Shown in pieces: positions 20,181 to 28,856 of a stretch of DNA of 35,313 nt. The notes below the pieces were generated by a model. It was not told where the DNA came from. It saw nothing but the letters and a program-made list of their open reading frames with translations, and ran no database searches. Numbering within the stretch: position 1 is the stretch's first letter; each line of letters starts with the position of its first letter. A program made the position numbers and the translations under genes. The stretch covers positions 1 to 35,313 of the forward strand of contig CAJODF010000016.1 in the NCBI GenBank assembly GCA_905233555.1. Direction: 5' to 3'. The DNA is from an uncultured Prevotella sp. (lineage in GTDB: Bacteria; Bacteroidota; Bacteroidia; Bacteroidales; Bacteroidaceae).

Positions 20181-22112
20181 TTATCCTACAATCACCACTC
20201 CACCGTTGCATGGAATGGTAATCGTCATCTGCTGCTTCTTATTCTGTTTCAAGGTCTTCACACTGCCGTTGAGTTGTGCATCGTCGCTATAGACAGTCAC
20301 CTCTGCACCCTTGTCGAACATCGGGAGGGTGACAATCTGCTTCAATGGCTCACTTTCAGCATTGATACCCACCACATACCACTTGTCGCCACAACGACGG
20401 GCCAAGATGACATACTTGCCTGGATAGCCGTCGATGAACTTCACCTCATCCCAAGTCGTGGGTACCTGTTTCATGAAGTCGATGGCCCAAGCGGGGGCAT
20501 CTGTCAGGTTATTGGGAGCCATAGCGAAATGCTGCACGGCACTCTGGAAGAGGACAGCAGTAGCCAAAGCATAGACATCAGAGGTCTTACGGACTGTACC
20601 GCGTTTGTTATCAGCATTGTAATACTTGTTGAGGGTGGAACCGCCAAAATCCATCGAGCCTACCGTGTTGCGGATGAACGGATGTGTACAGCCATTACGG
20701 GCTTCTGCGTCACAGGCACCTTGTCCAAAGTGCAGGTTCTCTGAGGCGAGCACAGCCTCCGAGGCGGCATAGTTGGGATACATGCGTTCCCAGCCACGTG
20801 GCAGCGTACATCCGTGGAAGATACAAAGCAGTCCGAAATCGTTGGCATCGGCGAGGATATCCTCATAGAGTTGCATCGTCGGTTGTTTGTCGCCACCGAA
20901 GAAATCGACCTTGATACCACGGATGCCATTCTCCTTCATCCATTTCATCTCTTCACGACGGATACGGCCATTGTCCATCTTTCCGATTGGGGTCTGGGGG
21001 GCATCGTTCCACTTACCGTTGGAGTTATACCAGAGGAATAGACCCACGCCCTTTGTCTTACCATAACGGGCCAGTTCGGCAATCTTCTCGTAGCCGATCT
21101 GTTTGTCCCAGAACGCATCGATCAACACACTCTGGTAACCCATAGCAGCAGAGAAATCGATATAGCGCTTCTGTTCGTCGAAATTACAACTGTTGTCCAT
21201 ACCGATGATCCAACTCCACGAGCCCCTGCCGTAGATATACTCCTGCGAGGCCTTGTATTTGGGTTGTACCAGATCGAAGGGAACGGTTGTCTCCACGATA
21301 TTTGCCAACGGACCCACGGTAATGGTACGCCAAGGAGTCTCGCCAGGTAGTGACATAGCAGGGGTCACAGAGCCTACACCGTTCAACTCACCCGGTTGTG
21401 GGAAGCCTATACGATAGTTGGCACCGCCCTCGTTCAACAGGCGACAGCCCACATAGTTGCCGTCGGTACCCGTCTCACTGATGAGTACCCAGCCCGTCGG
21501 TGTCTTAAACAGACAGGGGAAAGTATAGCCCTCACCCCAGCCGTTCTTACCCATCGCATCGTCGAGGGTGTAAGAAGTCTCATAACTGGGAGAGGTACGT
21601 GCGAAACCACCCATCGGCTTCGACTGCGGACAGAGGAAGGTGGTGGTACCCTCAGGCAGGACGAAACCGCTGACCTCGCTCTGTACCACACAGACACGGG
21701 TGTCGCGCTTCGGATAAATCTTATAGCGGAATGCCACGTCGCGGTTGCTGACGCGGAAGGTAATATCCATCACGGGCTGACCATTCTGCAGATAGGTGGC
21801 CACACCCTCATTGGCCTGATAACTGACCTGACGCTGTTTGATGTTATTCAGGGTGTAGGTCTCGCTGACGGGCATCGACCCGAAGCCTTCCTTCAGGGTC
21901 AGACCCTGAGTATAGTCGCCGATATTCGTCACCACACCAAGGGCAGAACGGTCCAGCATCGCCTGTCCCTCATAATTGACACTGTAACAGGGTTTACCAT
22001 TCTGTAAGTCTAAACTGACCTGTATCTTCCCGTCAGGACTCGAAATGGTCTGGGCTTTCGTCCCTATCGTCAGGCACAACAGTGCCAGACAACATATGAT
22101 CGTCTTCTTCAT
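20181..22112 (-). CDS. GH97 glycosidase, retaining alpha-galactosidase type
   Basis: The 643-residue protein has a signal peptide (MKKTIICCLALLCLTIGTKA) and the three GH97 parts: an N-terminal beta-super-sandwich (ISSPDGKIQVSLDL), a (beta/alpha)8 barrel, and a C-terminal beta domain. The barrel has Asp403 in IKVDFFGGD, where retaining GH97 alpha-galactosidases such as BtGH97b carry the nucleophile, and Glu452 in ASEAV as the likely acid/base. That speaks against the inverting SusB-type alpha-glucosidase. In this locus it may remove alpha-galactose (or another axial sugar) from xylan side chains. It is the second gene of the operon, 3 nt after GH43. The GH97 part of the protein at 25473-28850 is a paralogue. 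Confidence 0.88.
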   Translation of the reverse strand: MKKTIICCLALLCLTIGTKAQTISSPDGKIQVSLDLQNGKPCYSVNYEGQAMLDRSALGVVTNIGDYTQGLTLKEGFGSMPVSETYTLNNIKQRQVSYQANEGVATYLQNGQPVMDITFRVSNRDVAFRYKIYPKRDTRVCVVQSEVSGFVLPEGTTTFLCPQSKPMGGFARTSPSYETSYTLDDAMGKNGWGEGYTFPCLFKTPTGWVLISETGTDGNYVGCRLLNEGGANYRIGFPQPGELNGVGSVTPAMSLPGETPWRTITVGPLANIVETTVPFDLVQPKYKASQEYIYGRGSWSWIIGMDNSCNFDEQKRYIDFSAAMGYQSVLIDAFWDKQIGYEKIAELARYGKTKGVGLFLWYNSNGKWNDAPQTPIGKMDNGRIRREEMKWMKENGIRGIKVDFFGGDKQPTMQLYEDILADANDFGLLCIFHGCTLPRGWERMYPNYAASEAVLASENLHFGQGACDAEARNGCTHPFIRNTVGSMDFGGSTLNKYYNADNKRGTVRKTSDVYALATAVLFQSAVQHFAMAPNNLTDAPAWAIDFMKQVPTTWDEVKFIDGYPGKYVILARRCGDKWYVVGINAESEPLKQIVTLPMFDKGAEVTVYSDDAQLNGSVKTLKQNKKQQMTITIPCNGGVVIVG

Positions 22113-22115
22113 ATC

Positions 22116-23756
22116 TTACTTAATCTTTTGATAGCAAAACTCATCGACATCCACGTAACCGCCAGCCTTCTTTGTGGCATAACAGAAGATACCGAACTTA
22201 GTACCCATGAAGAAACGACGCCAGTCGAAGCTCAGGCGGTAATCCTTAGTGCCTATCTGAATCCACTGCTCACCGTCGAGGCTGTAGTAGAAGTTAGCCT
22301 TGTCACCACCGCCCATACGACGACCACCCTGAGCGGGACGGAAGTCACCGTCAAGGCGCAGCCAAATCTTGTTCTGCTTGAGTTCCACGCTCTCGATGGC
22401 CTTCTCCTCGAAACTGGTCACCTCCTTGTCACGGTCGGAGAGTTGCACCTTTTGCTCATTCATTTCCAAGAAAAATTTCTTGCCCTTCTTTTTAATGGTC
22501 AGGGCACCAGTATCGCTGTTGAAAGCAGCCAGACCAGCACAGTCGCCGTCCTTCATCTTTGAGAGATCCATCAGGATAGAAGCACTGCACTGAGGCCCTT
22601 CCATACGCTGTGTCAGCGTGTTGGGGGCGAGATAGAGGGTCTCCACTACACGATTGGTCTTCAAACGGAGGAATCCTGGACGCTCCGTCAGACTCCACGC
22701 TGCGTCGATGGGATTGTGGTTCCACTGCCAGTGCAGACCGAGTTTCGCATCGGAGAAGTCATCGCTCTTCACAATGGCGGCCTCTGGCTCTCCGCTCACG
22801 AACGGACGCACCTCATCGGGCACCTTACCGTTCTCGTCGCCCAGCATCGGCCAACCGTTAATCCAACGACAAGGCATCACTGTGAGTACACGACCCACAC
22901 CGCCACGGTCCTGGAAGATGATACCATACCAGTCGCCAGAGGGGGAATCGACAATCGTTCCCTGGGCCTCGTAAGAGAAACCACCGAACTCGCTCTCCAA
23001 GATCACCTGCTTCTCGTAAGGACCATGAATATCGTCAGCACGGTAGCACACCTCACGACGGTGTCTGCCAGCGGCATAGACGTGTGAGATCATCAGGAGA
23101 TAATATTTGCCGTTGTGCTTGATGACACGACTGCCCTCCAAGAGTCCTGTCTCATCGGCTTCCTTCTGGAAGATGCGCATATGGGTTCCATCGATGACAT
23201 CGGAAAGGTCGGGCTTCAACTCCATCAGTTCGCCCGTACCATATATTACATACACGCGACCATCGTCGTCGAAGAACAGCGAACAGTCATGGAAGTGACG
23301 CATACGCGAAACGATTGTCCACGGGCCCTCAGCCTTCTCTGCAGAGAAGATATAAGTGTCGCCCATCGCACCCTGCTCGTTGGGAGCCAAGAGTGCATAG
23401 AACTTTCCGTTATGGTACTTCAGTGAGGTAGCCCACTGACCACGTCCATAGACTGTTCCCTGAAGCATGTCGTACTTCGGTGAGTCGGTCAGTTTGTCGA
23501 AGATATAGCCCACCGTCTCCCAGTTCTTCAGGTCTTTCGACTTCATAATAGGTGCACCCGGCATCAAGTGCATGGTGGTGGATACAAGGTAGAACGTGTC
23601 GCCGACGCGAATGACATCGGGATCGGGCACGTCAGCCCATAACATGGGGTTCTGGATTTTCTCCGTGTGGAGCGTCGCATAGTCGTCAGCCATCACCCCT
23701 GCAGAAGGCAGAAGCAACAGGGCTGTCAACAGCACTTTTGATAACACTTTTCTCAT
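22116..23756 (-). CDS. GH43 beta-xylosidase / alpha-L-arabinofuranosidase with C-terminal beta-sandwich
   Basis: This 546-residue first gene of the operon has a signal peptide (ending GVMA). The five-bladed propeller carries the GH43 triad: base Asp45 (VPDPDVIR), pKa modulator Asp157 (FHDCSLFFDDDG) and acid Glu207 (LLEGSRV). From about residue 330 a concanavalin-like C-terminal domain follows (DDFSDAKLGLHWQWNHNP ... FYYSLDGEQWIQIG), as in GH43 xylosidases with the C2-type module; GH43_12 is my best subfamily guess. The expected product is xylose or arabinofuranose from arabinoxylan oligosaccharides. A consensus promoter at 23788-23819 would drive the whole seven-gene run down to the CE15 gene. 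Confidence 0.9.
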   Translation of the reverse strand: MRKVLSKVLLTALLLLPSAGVMADDYATLHTEKIQNPMLWADVPDPDVIRVGDTFYLVSTTMHLMPGAPIMKSKDLKNWETVGYIFDKLTDSPKYDMLQGTVYGRGQWATSLKYHNGKFYALLAPNEQGAMGDTYIFSAEKAEGPWTIVSRMRHFHDCSLFFDDDGRVYVIYGTGELMELKPDLSDVIDGTHMRIFQKEADETGLLEGSRVIKHNGKYYLLMISHVYAAGRHRREVCYRADDIHGPYEKQVILESEFGGFSYEAQGTIVDSPSGDWYGIIFQDRGGVGRVLTVMPCRWINGWPMLGDENGKVPDEVRPFVSGEPEAAIVKSDDFSDAKLGLHWQWNHNPIDAAWSLTERPGFLRLKTNRVVETLYLAPNTLTQRMEGPQCSASILMDLSKMKDGDCAGLAAFNSDTGALTIKKKGKKFFLEMNEQKVQLSDRDKEVTSFEEKAIESVELKQNKIWLRLDGDFRPAQGGRRMGGGDKANFYYSLDGEQWIQIGTKDYRLSFDWRRFFMGTKFGIFCYATKKAGGYVDVDEFCYQKIK

Positions 23757-23787
23757 TTCAATTGGTTTTAAGTTTAATTTGTGTGCG

Positions 23788-23819
23788 CAAAGGTACGAAA
23801 TAATCGGGACATGAACAAA
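23788..23819 (-). promoter_or_regulatory. Promoter of the seven-gene xylan operon
   Basis: On the minus strand TTTG (23816-23819) precedes TACCTTTG (23788-23795) by exactly 20 nt, full Bacteroidota consensus. The leader to the GH43 ATG at 23756 is about 25 nt. Confidence 0.75.
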
Positions 23820-23836
23820 TACTTCTTTACTTTTTT

Positions 23837-23850
23837 TCGCAACGTTGCGA
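23837..23850. promoter_or_regulatory. 14-bp perfect palindrome, candidate operator
   Basis: TCGCAACGTTGCGA is a perfect palindrome in the T-rich gap between the divergent GH43 and sigma-factor genes. It lies 17 bp upstream of the GH43 -33 box and 35 bp before the sigma-factor ATG. The binding protein is unknown. Confidence 0.5.
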
Positions 23851-23885
23851 TTTTACTTTTTTACTTTTCGCGGGTCATATAAGTA

Positions 23886-24428
23886 ATGACAGACGACAAT
23901 CAGATCATCCCGGCAATCAGGGAGAACGCGGAACGGGGCTTCCGACTGCTGATGGCGGAATACAAAGAACCCGTCTATTGGCACATCCGCCGACTGGTGG
24001 TCAGTCATGCCGACGCACAGGATGCGACTCAGGAGACCTTCGTGCGGATATTCCGCTCCTTCAGCCAGTACAATGGCGAAGGTACATTCAAGGCCTGGAT
24101 CTTCCGCATCGCCACCAACGAGGCCCTGCGCCTCTTAGGACGAAACCAAGGCAAGACCACCCTGTCGCTCGACGAGACAGCCCCAGCCCTCCTCACGATG
24201 AAAGCCGACAACTATATGGACTACAGCGACGTGGAGGCCGTCAAACTGCAAAAGGCCATCCTCGCCCTGCCCGCTAAGCAGCAACTGGCGTTCAACCTGC
24301 GCTACTACGACGACCTCTCATACAAGGAGATTGCCGCCATCACGGACTCAACGGAGGCCACTGTCAAGGCCAACTACCACTTCGCGAAAGAGAAAATTAT
24401 CAAATATATGAACTCAAACGAGATATAG
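23886..24428 (+). CDS. ECF-type RNA polymerase sigma factor
   Basis: The 180-residue protein has sigma-70 region 2 (RRLVVSHADAQDATQETFVRIF, in pieces DAQDATQETF and FKAWIFRIATNEALRLL) and region 4 (LPAKQQLAFNLRYYDDLSYKEIAAI, then ATVKANYHFAKEKI). It lacks regions 1 and 3, so it is an ECF sigma. It is followed after 3 nt by an anti-sigma-like membrane protein and then a CpxP/Spy-like protein, a layout suggesting an envelope-stress response. It is divergent from the xylan operon, with 129 nt between the starts. No direct control of the CAZymes is shown: their promoters look like housekeeping boxes. Confidence 0.92.
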   Translation: MTDDNQIIPAIRENAERGFRLLMAEYKEPVYWHIRRLVVSHADAQDATQETFVRIFRSFSQYNGEGTFKAWIFRIATNEALRLLGRNQGKTTLSLDETAPALLTMKADNYMDYSDVEAVKLQKAILALPAKQQLAFNLRYYDDLSYKEIAAITDSTEATVKANYHFAKEKIIKYMNSNEI

Positions 24429-24431
24429 ATT

Positions 24432-24809
24432 ATGGAACAGAACTATGATTTCAACAACATCGGTAAGAAAATGCCCTACACCGTGCCCGACGGTTTCTTT
24501 GACCAGTTGGAGAAGCAGGTGATGAACGAGGTGAAGGCCGAGCCCGCACAGAAGAAATCGGCAAAAACCATCCGCATCGCCATCCGCACACTGCTGGCTG
24601 TAGCCGCCTGCATCGCCCTGTTCCTGGTCGTCAAGAAGACCCTGCCGCAAGACAGTGATGCCACTATCGACGACTTCACCAGTGTGGAACTGGCATTCAA
24701 CAACCTCAGTACGGAAGACCAAGACTACCTGCTGGAGGTCTATCAAGAAGAGGAAGAACTTATTATAGACAACGACTTAAATGAATGGAAAAATGAAGAA
24801 AGTATTTAG
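24432..24809 (+). CDS. Small single-pass membrane protein, probable anti-sigma factor
   Basis: The 125-residue protein has a cytoplasmic N-terminal part with MPYTVPDGFFDQLEKQVM, a motif common at the start of Bacteroidota proteins encoded after ECF sigma genes. A basic stretch (QKKSAKTIRIAIR) and one membrane helix (about 52-66, LLAVAACIALFLVV) follow, then an acidic tail (YQEEEELIIDNDLNEW). No zinc-binding His/Cys anti-sigma motif is seen. Position directly after the sigma gene, 3 nt apart, is the main argument for anti-sigma function. It overlaps the next gene by 29 nt if that gene uses its first ATG. Confidence 0.7.
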   Translation: MEQNYDFNNIGKKMPYTVPDGFFDQLEKQVMNEVKAEPAQKKSAKTIRIAIRTLLAVAACIALFLVVKKTLPQDSDATIDDFTSVELAFNNLSTEDQDYLLEVYQEEEELIIDNDLNEWKNEESI

Positions 24810-25365
24810 TATCCTGCTGACTGCTGTCATGATGGTGGCATTCAGCACCGCTGCCTCCGCACAGGAGAACAGCGAACAGAAGAACAAGAAACAGCGCATG
24901 AGCCGCGAACAGATGGCAGAGATGCAGGCCAAGCACATCGCCCGCCAACTGGCCCTCGACGATGCTACGAGCCAGAAGTTCACTGAGACGTTCAGCGCCT
25001 ACCAGAAGGAAGTGTGGGCCCTCCGCCCGCAGGGAAAGCAGCATGGGAAAAAGAAGGCAGACATGACTGATGCCGAGGTGGAGAAGTCCATCCAGGACCA
25101 GTTCGACCATAGCCAGAAGATTCTCACGCTGCGTCAGGACTACTACAAGAAGTACAGCAAGTTCCTCACGCCGAAGCAGATCCAGCGCGTCTATGAACTG
25201 GAGAAGCAGTCGATGAACCGTCTCTCGAAGCGCGGCAAGGGGAATGCAGCTGGCCGCCCCAACGCCCCAGGCAGACCCAACGCAGGCCGCCCCAACGGAC
25301 CTGGCAAGGGTAAGCACAACGGTAAGTTCCCCAAAAAACCTACAACACAAGAACAGAAGAAATAG
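24781..25365 (+). CDS. CpxP/Spy-like periplasmic stress protein (LTxxQ type)
   Basis: The protein has up to 194 residues. A second ATG at 24793 gives a more typical signal peptide start (MKKVFSILLTAVMMVAFSTA, cleaved after ASAQ) and may be the true start. The mature part is helical and strongly charged, with RQLALDDATSQKFTETF and KFLTPKQIQRVYELEKQ; the latter resembles the LTxxQ motif of Spy/CpxP chaperone-like proteins. The C-terminus (about 158-185) is a basic Pro/Gly/Asn-rich repeat (GRPNAPGRPNAGRPNGPGKG), likely disordered. As third gene after the sigma and anti-sigma-like genes it may be the sensor or target of that pathway. A terminator follows. Confidence 0.72.
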   Translation: MNGKMKKVFSILLTAVMMVAFSTAASAQENSEQKNKKQRMSREQMAEMQAKHIARQLALDDATSQKFTETFSAYQKEVWALRPQGKQHGKKKADMTDAEVEKSIQDQFDHSQKILTLRQDYYKKYSKFLTPKQIQRVYELEKQSMNRLSKRGKGNAAGRPNAPGRPNAGRPNGPGKGKHNGKFPKKPTTQEQKK

Positions 25366-25404
25366 AAAATGATTTAATGTAGATTTAAGTTAGTAGTTTT
25401 TCAA

Positions 25405-25440
25405 ATCCCCCGTCGTCGCTTGAATGCTTCGGCGGGGGAT
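25405..25440 (+). terminator. Terminator of the sigma-factor operon
   Basis: An 11-bp stem (25405-25415 with 25430-25440, one G-U pair, core CCCCCG/CGGGGG) is followed by GATTTTTCC. It lies 39 nt after the CpxP-like stop. A 14-mer, GTTAGTAGTTTTTC (25389-25402), stands directly before it and recurs before the hairpin in the GH3 leader. Confidence 0.75.
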
Positions 25441-25472
25441 GATTTTTCCAGCAGTTATACGAATTCAGATGA

Positions 25473-28400
25473 CTATCTGTTTCGCTGCTTTTCAGTTTCC
25501 TCGCGCTTGGCCTTGTAGAAGCGGTCAACGAAATCCACCTGTTCACGGTTGGGACGCATGATGAGCGAGGCACCGTTGCTGAACTGCATCGTGGTGGGTT
25601 TCGAATCGTCGAACGAGGGCCAATAAGGCAGACCTTTGCCATTCGGATTACCCGTCTTAGCGAAGTTCACCCAATATTGTTGAATCATCTCGGCCACAGC
25701 CGACTCAGCAGGATATTTTTCAGGCTGGGTGAGGAACTCCCCGTTCAGGTAGAGGATATCATCGGCATGAGCCACACCCTTGCGACGCTTATCCTGTGAG
25801 AAACTGCGTGTAGAGGGTTGGGCGAGATAGGCGGCATAGGCAGGACTCTTGCCCGTCTTGGTCTGCAGATTCACCCAGGCGTAGGATGGCCAGGCAAAGC
25901 CCACATCGCGGAAGGCGTCGCCATTACCGTGCCAAGCCTCGTCGTCGGTATTACCAGGATAGACTTTCAATGCCTCATCGGCAAATGAACCGAAAATCTG
26001 ACGGGCCTGTTTCTGGTAGTTCTCAGCCTTGATGTTTCCTGGCGAGAAGAGGGCCCCCTCATCACTATTGGTCATCACGATGACAGGCACATCATTATAT
26101 TCTCCCCTCTCGTAGAGACGATACTGGTCGTCGGTAATCACATAACCATCGACACAAGGCCAGAAGCCTGCGAAGCCCACATTCCCGTCGCAGAGCGACA
26201 TTGCATCCATCTGACGCAATTCCTTCAGCGACTTCTTCTTCAGATGTTTCTGGAAGGCGAGACCCTGTTGTTCGGCACCCTTCTGCGAGGCATCCAGACC
26301 CAACGAGCGCGGCTGGTCGCTCCACGGAGCAAACGAACCACCGCTCTGACTGATGGCCGCACGGAAGAGTCCTTTGGCCAAGGGCGAGCCACAGAGCAGA
26401 CTACAACTGATGGCACCTGCACTCTCACCGAAAATCGTCACCTTCGTGGGGTCGCCGCCGAAATTGGCGATGTTACGCTGCACCCACTGGAGGGCATATA
26501 TCTGGTCGAGCAGACCGTAATTGCCGGAGTGTCCCTGAGGATCCTCTTTCGTCAGCTCTGGATGTGCCATAAAACCAAGGGCGCCCGTACGGTACTCGAC
26601 ACTGACGATGACCACTCCACGCAGGGCAAGGTATCTCCACAGGTCACCACCGTAGTGCTCCGTCTGGAAGCCGCCACCGTGAATCCACACCATTACCGGC
26701 AGACGGTCAGCAGTAGAAGTGGCAGGCGTGGCGATACCAAGATAGAGACAGTCCTCGCTCATCATATCAGCCGTACGCCCCTGACGGGTAGGCTGCGGAG
26801 GCCAGGGGCCGAACTTATCGGATTTGAGCACACCCTCCCATGCCTTGGCGGGCTGTGGGGCACGCCAACGCAGGTTACCCACTGGCGGAGCAGCGTATGG
26901 GATGGCCTTAAAAACAGCGAGAGGACCATCGGCCACACCTTCCAGTTCGCCTGTTTCCACATGCGTACGAAGCAGGGGTTTCGGCTGGGCAGGAGCAATC
27001 TTCAGGATAAAGCCACCACGGGGCTGACAAACCATCTGCGAAGGGAGATGACTTGAAGTAGAGAGATCCCAGCCACCACCAACGGGATCGGCAAAGGTTT
27101 CCACCTGCCAGTCGTCAGCGCCAAGGAAAGAAAGGTCGAACTTCAATGTCTGCACCTCGTCGCGACCGTTGATGCCTGCCACATACCAGGTATTACCACT
27201 GCGACGGGCCATGACGACACGCTCTCCAGGATAACCATCCAACAGACGGGTCTCATCCCAGACATTCGGCAGTGTGGAAAGGAACTGCTGCACCTGCTTG
27301 GGCTGAGCCAGAAAACTCTCTGGCCTGTCGGCAAGATGCTGCAAGCCACTCTCGAAGAGCACCGTCAAGGCGAGTTCGTGGGCATTTGACGTGATGTGCG
27401 GATGCTGGGAGTCGCTGAAGGCACATGGGGTATAGTCCATCGGCCCGATGACATTGCGGGTGAAGGGCAGCGTGGCATTATGCGATGCGGCCTGTTTGGT
27501 GAATGTCGGCACATTATTGTACCACTCGGCCCCATAGACGCCCTCGGTGGAGAGCAGGTTCGGATAAGTACGCTGCCAACCACGGGGTACGGTAGCACCG
27601 TGGAAGTTCACCAACAGATGGTGACGGGCGGCACACTCCATCAGTTCGATGCAATAGTCCATGTTCATCTGGTTGTCGCCAGAGAAGAAGTCGATCTTCA
27701 CACCAGCCACCCCGATTTGCTCGCACCAGGCAAATTCCTTCTCACGATCCTCAGGTTTGTTCAGACGGTACTTGGGTGTTGGCGCACCATCCACCCAACC
27801 CACGGAAGAGTTGTACCAGATCATCGGCTGGATGCCCTGCGACTTGGCGTAGTTGACGGCATCCTCAACGGTCTTGTCATCTTTCATCGTATCCCACTCG
27901 GCATCGATGAGCACGTAGGGGAGATGGAGAGCAACGGCGAGATCGACATATTTCTTGATAATGTTATAGTCGTTGCTGCCGTGGTTATAGGCCCAATAGA
28001 CCCACGACACCACACCTGGACGAATCCAACTGGTATCCTCGAGTTTACAGGGTTCTGAAACATCCGTAACAAGGGTGGAAGCCACCACATCAGCCAGACT
28101 GCCGATGATGGCCACACGCCAAGGACTGTGCCAGTTGCCAGAGACCTTCACCTCGTTCTGGTCTGGGGTCACACGGTAGAGTTCCCCGTCATTATAGAGA
28201 CATGAGGCACTCTGACGACGCTCGATATTCGCCTCGGAAATCAACACAAAGGTATTTCCACTTTTCACTTCTCTCTTTTCACTTTTCACTTCCAAAAGGG
28301 CAGGATAGCCCCAACGGATGTTCCAACCGTCTTCCGACTTGAACGTACCGCTGAAACTGCGTACGGGCTGGGTCTTGTAGGAAGTGGTCAGAGGGAAGAA

Positions 28401-28850
28401 ACCCTCGTAGGCATCTGTCCACTGCTGAATCCAACGCTTCGTACCTTCTGGGATACGATAAGTGGTCTGTTCCTTCGGGAGGGAGGCGTTCTTCAGTCCT
28501 GACAGTTCATAGCGGAAAGCGAGTCCGTCATTGTAAAGACGCATCACCAACCGTACGTTCTTACCCAAAGCAGCCTGATATTCGTTGGCCTCGTTGGTGC
28601 AGTGCAGCCGTTTGCCTGCCAACATCTGATAGTCGGCCTTCACCGTGCCTGCTGGCTTCAGTTTCAGCGCCGTCTGACTACCTTCATAACCCACAGCAGG
28701 GATGTCGAGCACCTGTTGGTTGTCATAACTGACCACCAGTCCGCTACCCTTCGTCTCTACCGTCAATTTCCCATTCGGCGAAGCCACACGCTGTGCTGCT
28801 GCCGAAATCATCAACCCAATCAGGGCGATGCTTAAAAGAATTCTTTTCAT
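25473..28850 (-). CDS. GH97 glycosidase fused to a type-B carboxylesterase
   Basis: The 1125-residue protein has a signal peptide (MKRILLSIALIGLMISAAAQ) and two enzyme halves. Residues about 20-620 are GH97 of the retaining type: Asp387 in GVKIDFFSGD and Glu436 in LSTEGVYGAE, plus NFHGATVPRGW. From about 625 to the end is a complete carboxylesterase (COesterase fold): SEDCLYL, MVWIHGGGF, nucleophile Ser810 in FGESAGA, Glu931 in SDEG and His1028 in GVAHADD. One chain may thus remove an acyl group and an alpha-linked sugar from the same side chain. The substrate is not known. An in-frame heptamer repeat adds EVKSEKREVKSG near residues 187-197. It starts 6 nt after the GH31 stop. Confidence 0.9.
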   Translation of the reverse strand: MKRILLSIALIGLMISAAAQRVASPNGKLTVETKGSGLVVSYDNQQVLDIPAVGYEGSQTALKLKPAGTVKADYQMLAGKRLHCTNEANEYQAALGKNVRLVMRLYNDGLAFRYELSGLKNASLPKEQTTYRIPEGTKRWIQQWTDAYEGFFPLTTSYKTQPVRSFSGTFKSEDGWNIRWGYPALLEVKSEKREVKSGNTFVLISEANIERRQSASCLYNDGELYRVTPDQNEVKVSGNWHSPWRVAIIGSLADVVASTLVTDVSEPCKLEDTSWIRPGVVSWVYWAYNHGSNDYNIIKKYVDLAVALHLPYVLIDAEWDTMKDDKTVEDAVNYAKSQGIQPMIWYNSSVGWVDGAPTPKYRLNKPEDREKEFAWCEQIGVAGVKIDFFSGDNQMNMDYCIELMECAARHHLLVNFHGATVPRGWQRTYPNLLSTEGVYGAEWYNNVPTFTKQAASHNATLPFTRNVIGPMDYTPCAFSDSQHPHITSNAHELALTVLFESGLQHLADRPESFLAQPKQVQQFLSTLPNVWDETRLLDGYPGERVVMARRSGNTWYVAGINGRDEVQTLKFDLSFLGADDWQVETFADPVGGGWDLSTSSHLPSQMVCQPRGGFILKIAPAQPKPLLRTHVETGELEGVADGPLAVFKAIPYAAPPVGNLRWRAPQPAKAWEGVLKSDKFGPWPPQPTRQGRTADMMSEDCLYLGIATPATSTADRLPVMVWIHGGGFQTEHYGGDLWRYLALRGVVIVSVEYRTGALGFMAHPELTKEDPQGHSGNYGLLDQIYALQWVQRNIANFGGDPTKVTIFGESAGAISCSLLCGSPLAKGLFRAAISQSGGSFAPWSDQPRSLGLDASQKGAEQQGLAFQKHLKKKSLKELRQMDAMSLCDGNVGFAGFWPCVDGYVITDDQYRLYERGEYNDVPVIVMTNSDEGALFSPGNIKAENYQKQARQIFGSFADEALKVYPGNTDDEAWHGNGDAFRDVGFAWPSYAWVNLQTKTGKSPAYAAYLAQPSTRSFSQDKRRKGVAHADDILYLNGEFLTQPEKYPAESAVAEMIQQYWVNFAKTGNPNGKGLPYWPSFDDSKPTTMQFSNGASLIMRPNREQVDFVDRFYKAKREETEKQRNR
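28261..28288. repeat. Heptamer micro-repeat (CTTTTCA) inside the GH97-esterase gene
   Basis: Four 7-mers: CTTTTCA, CTTCTCT, CTTTTCA, CTTTTCA. The coding strand gives VKSEKREVKS in a hairpin between two strands where the paralogue at 20181-22112 has a short turn (KTPTGW). It is the same heptamer as in the GH31 gene at 7474-7502. Confidence 0.9.
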
Positions 28851-28856
28851 CTATAC

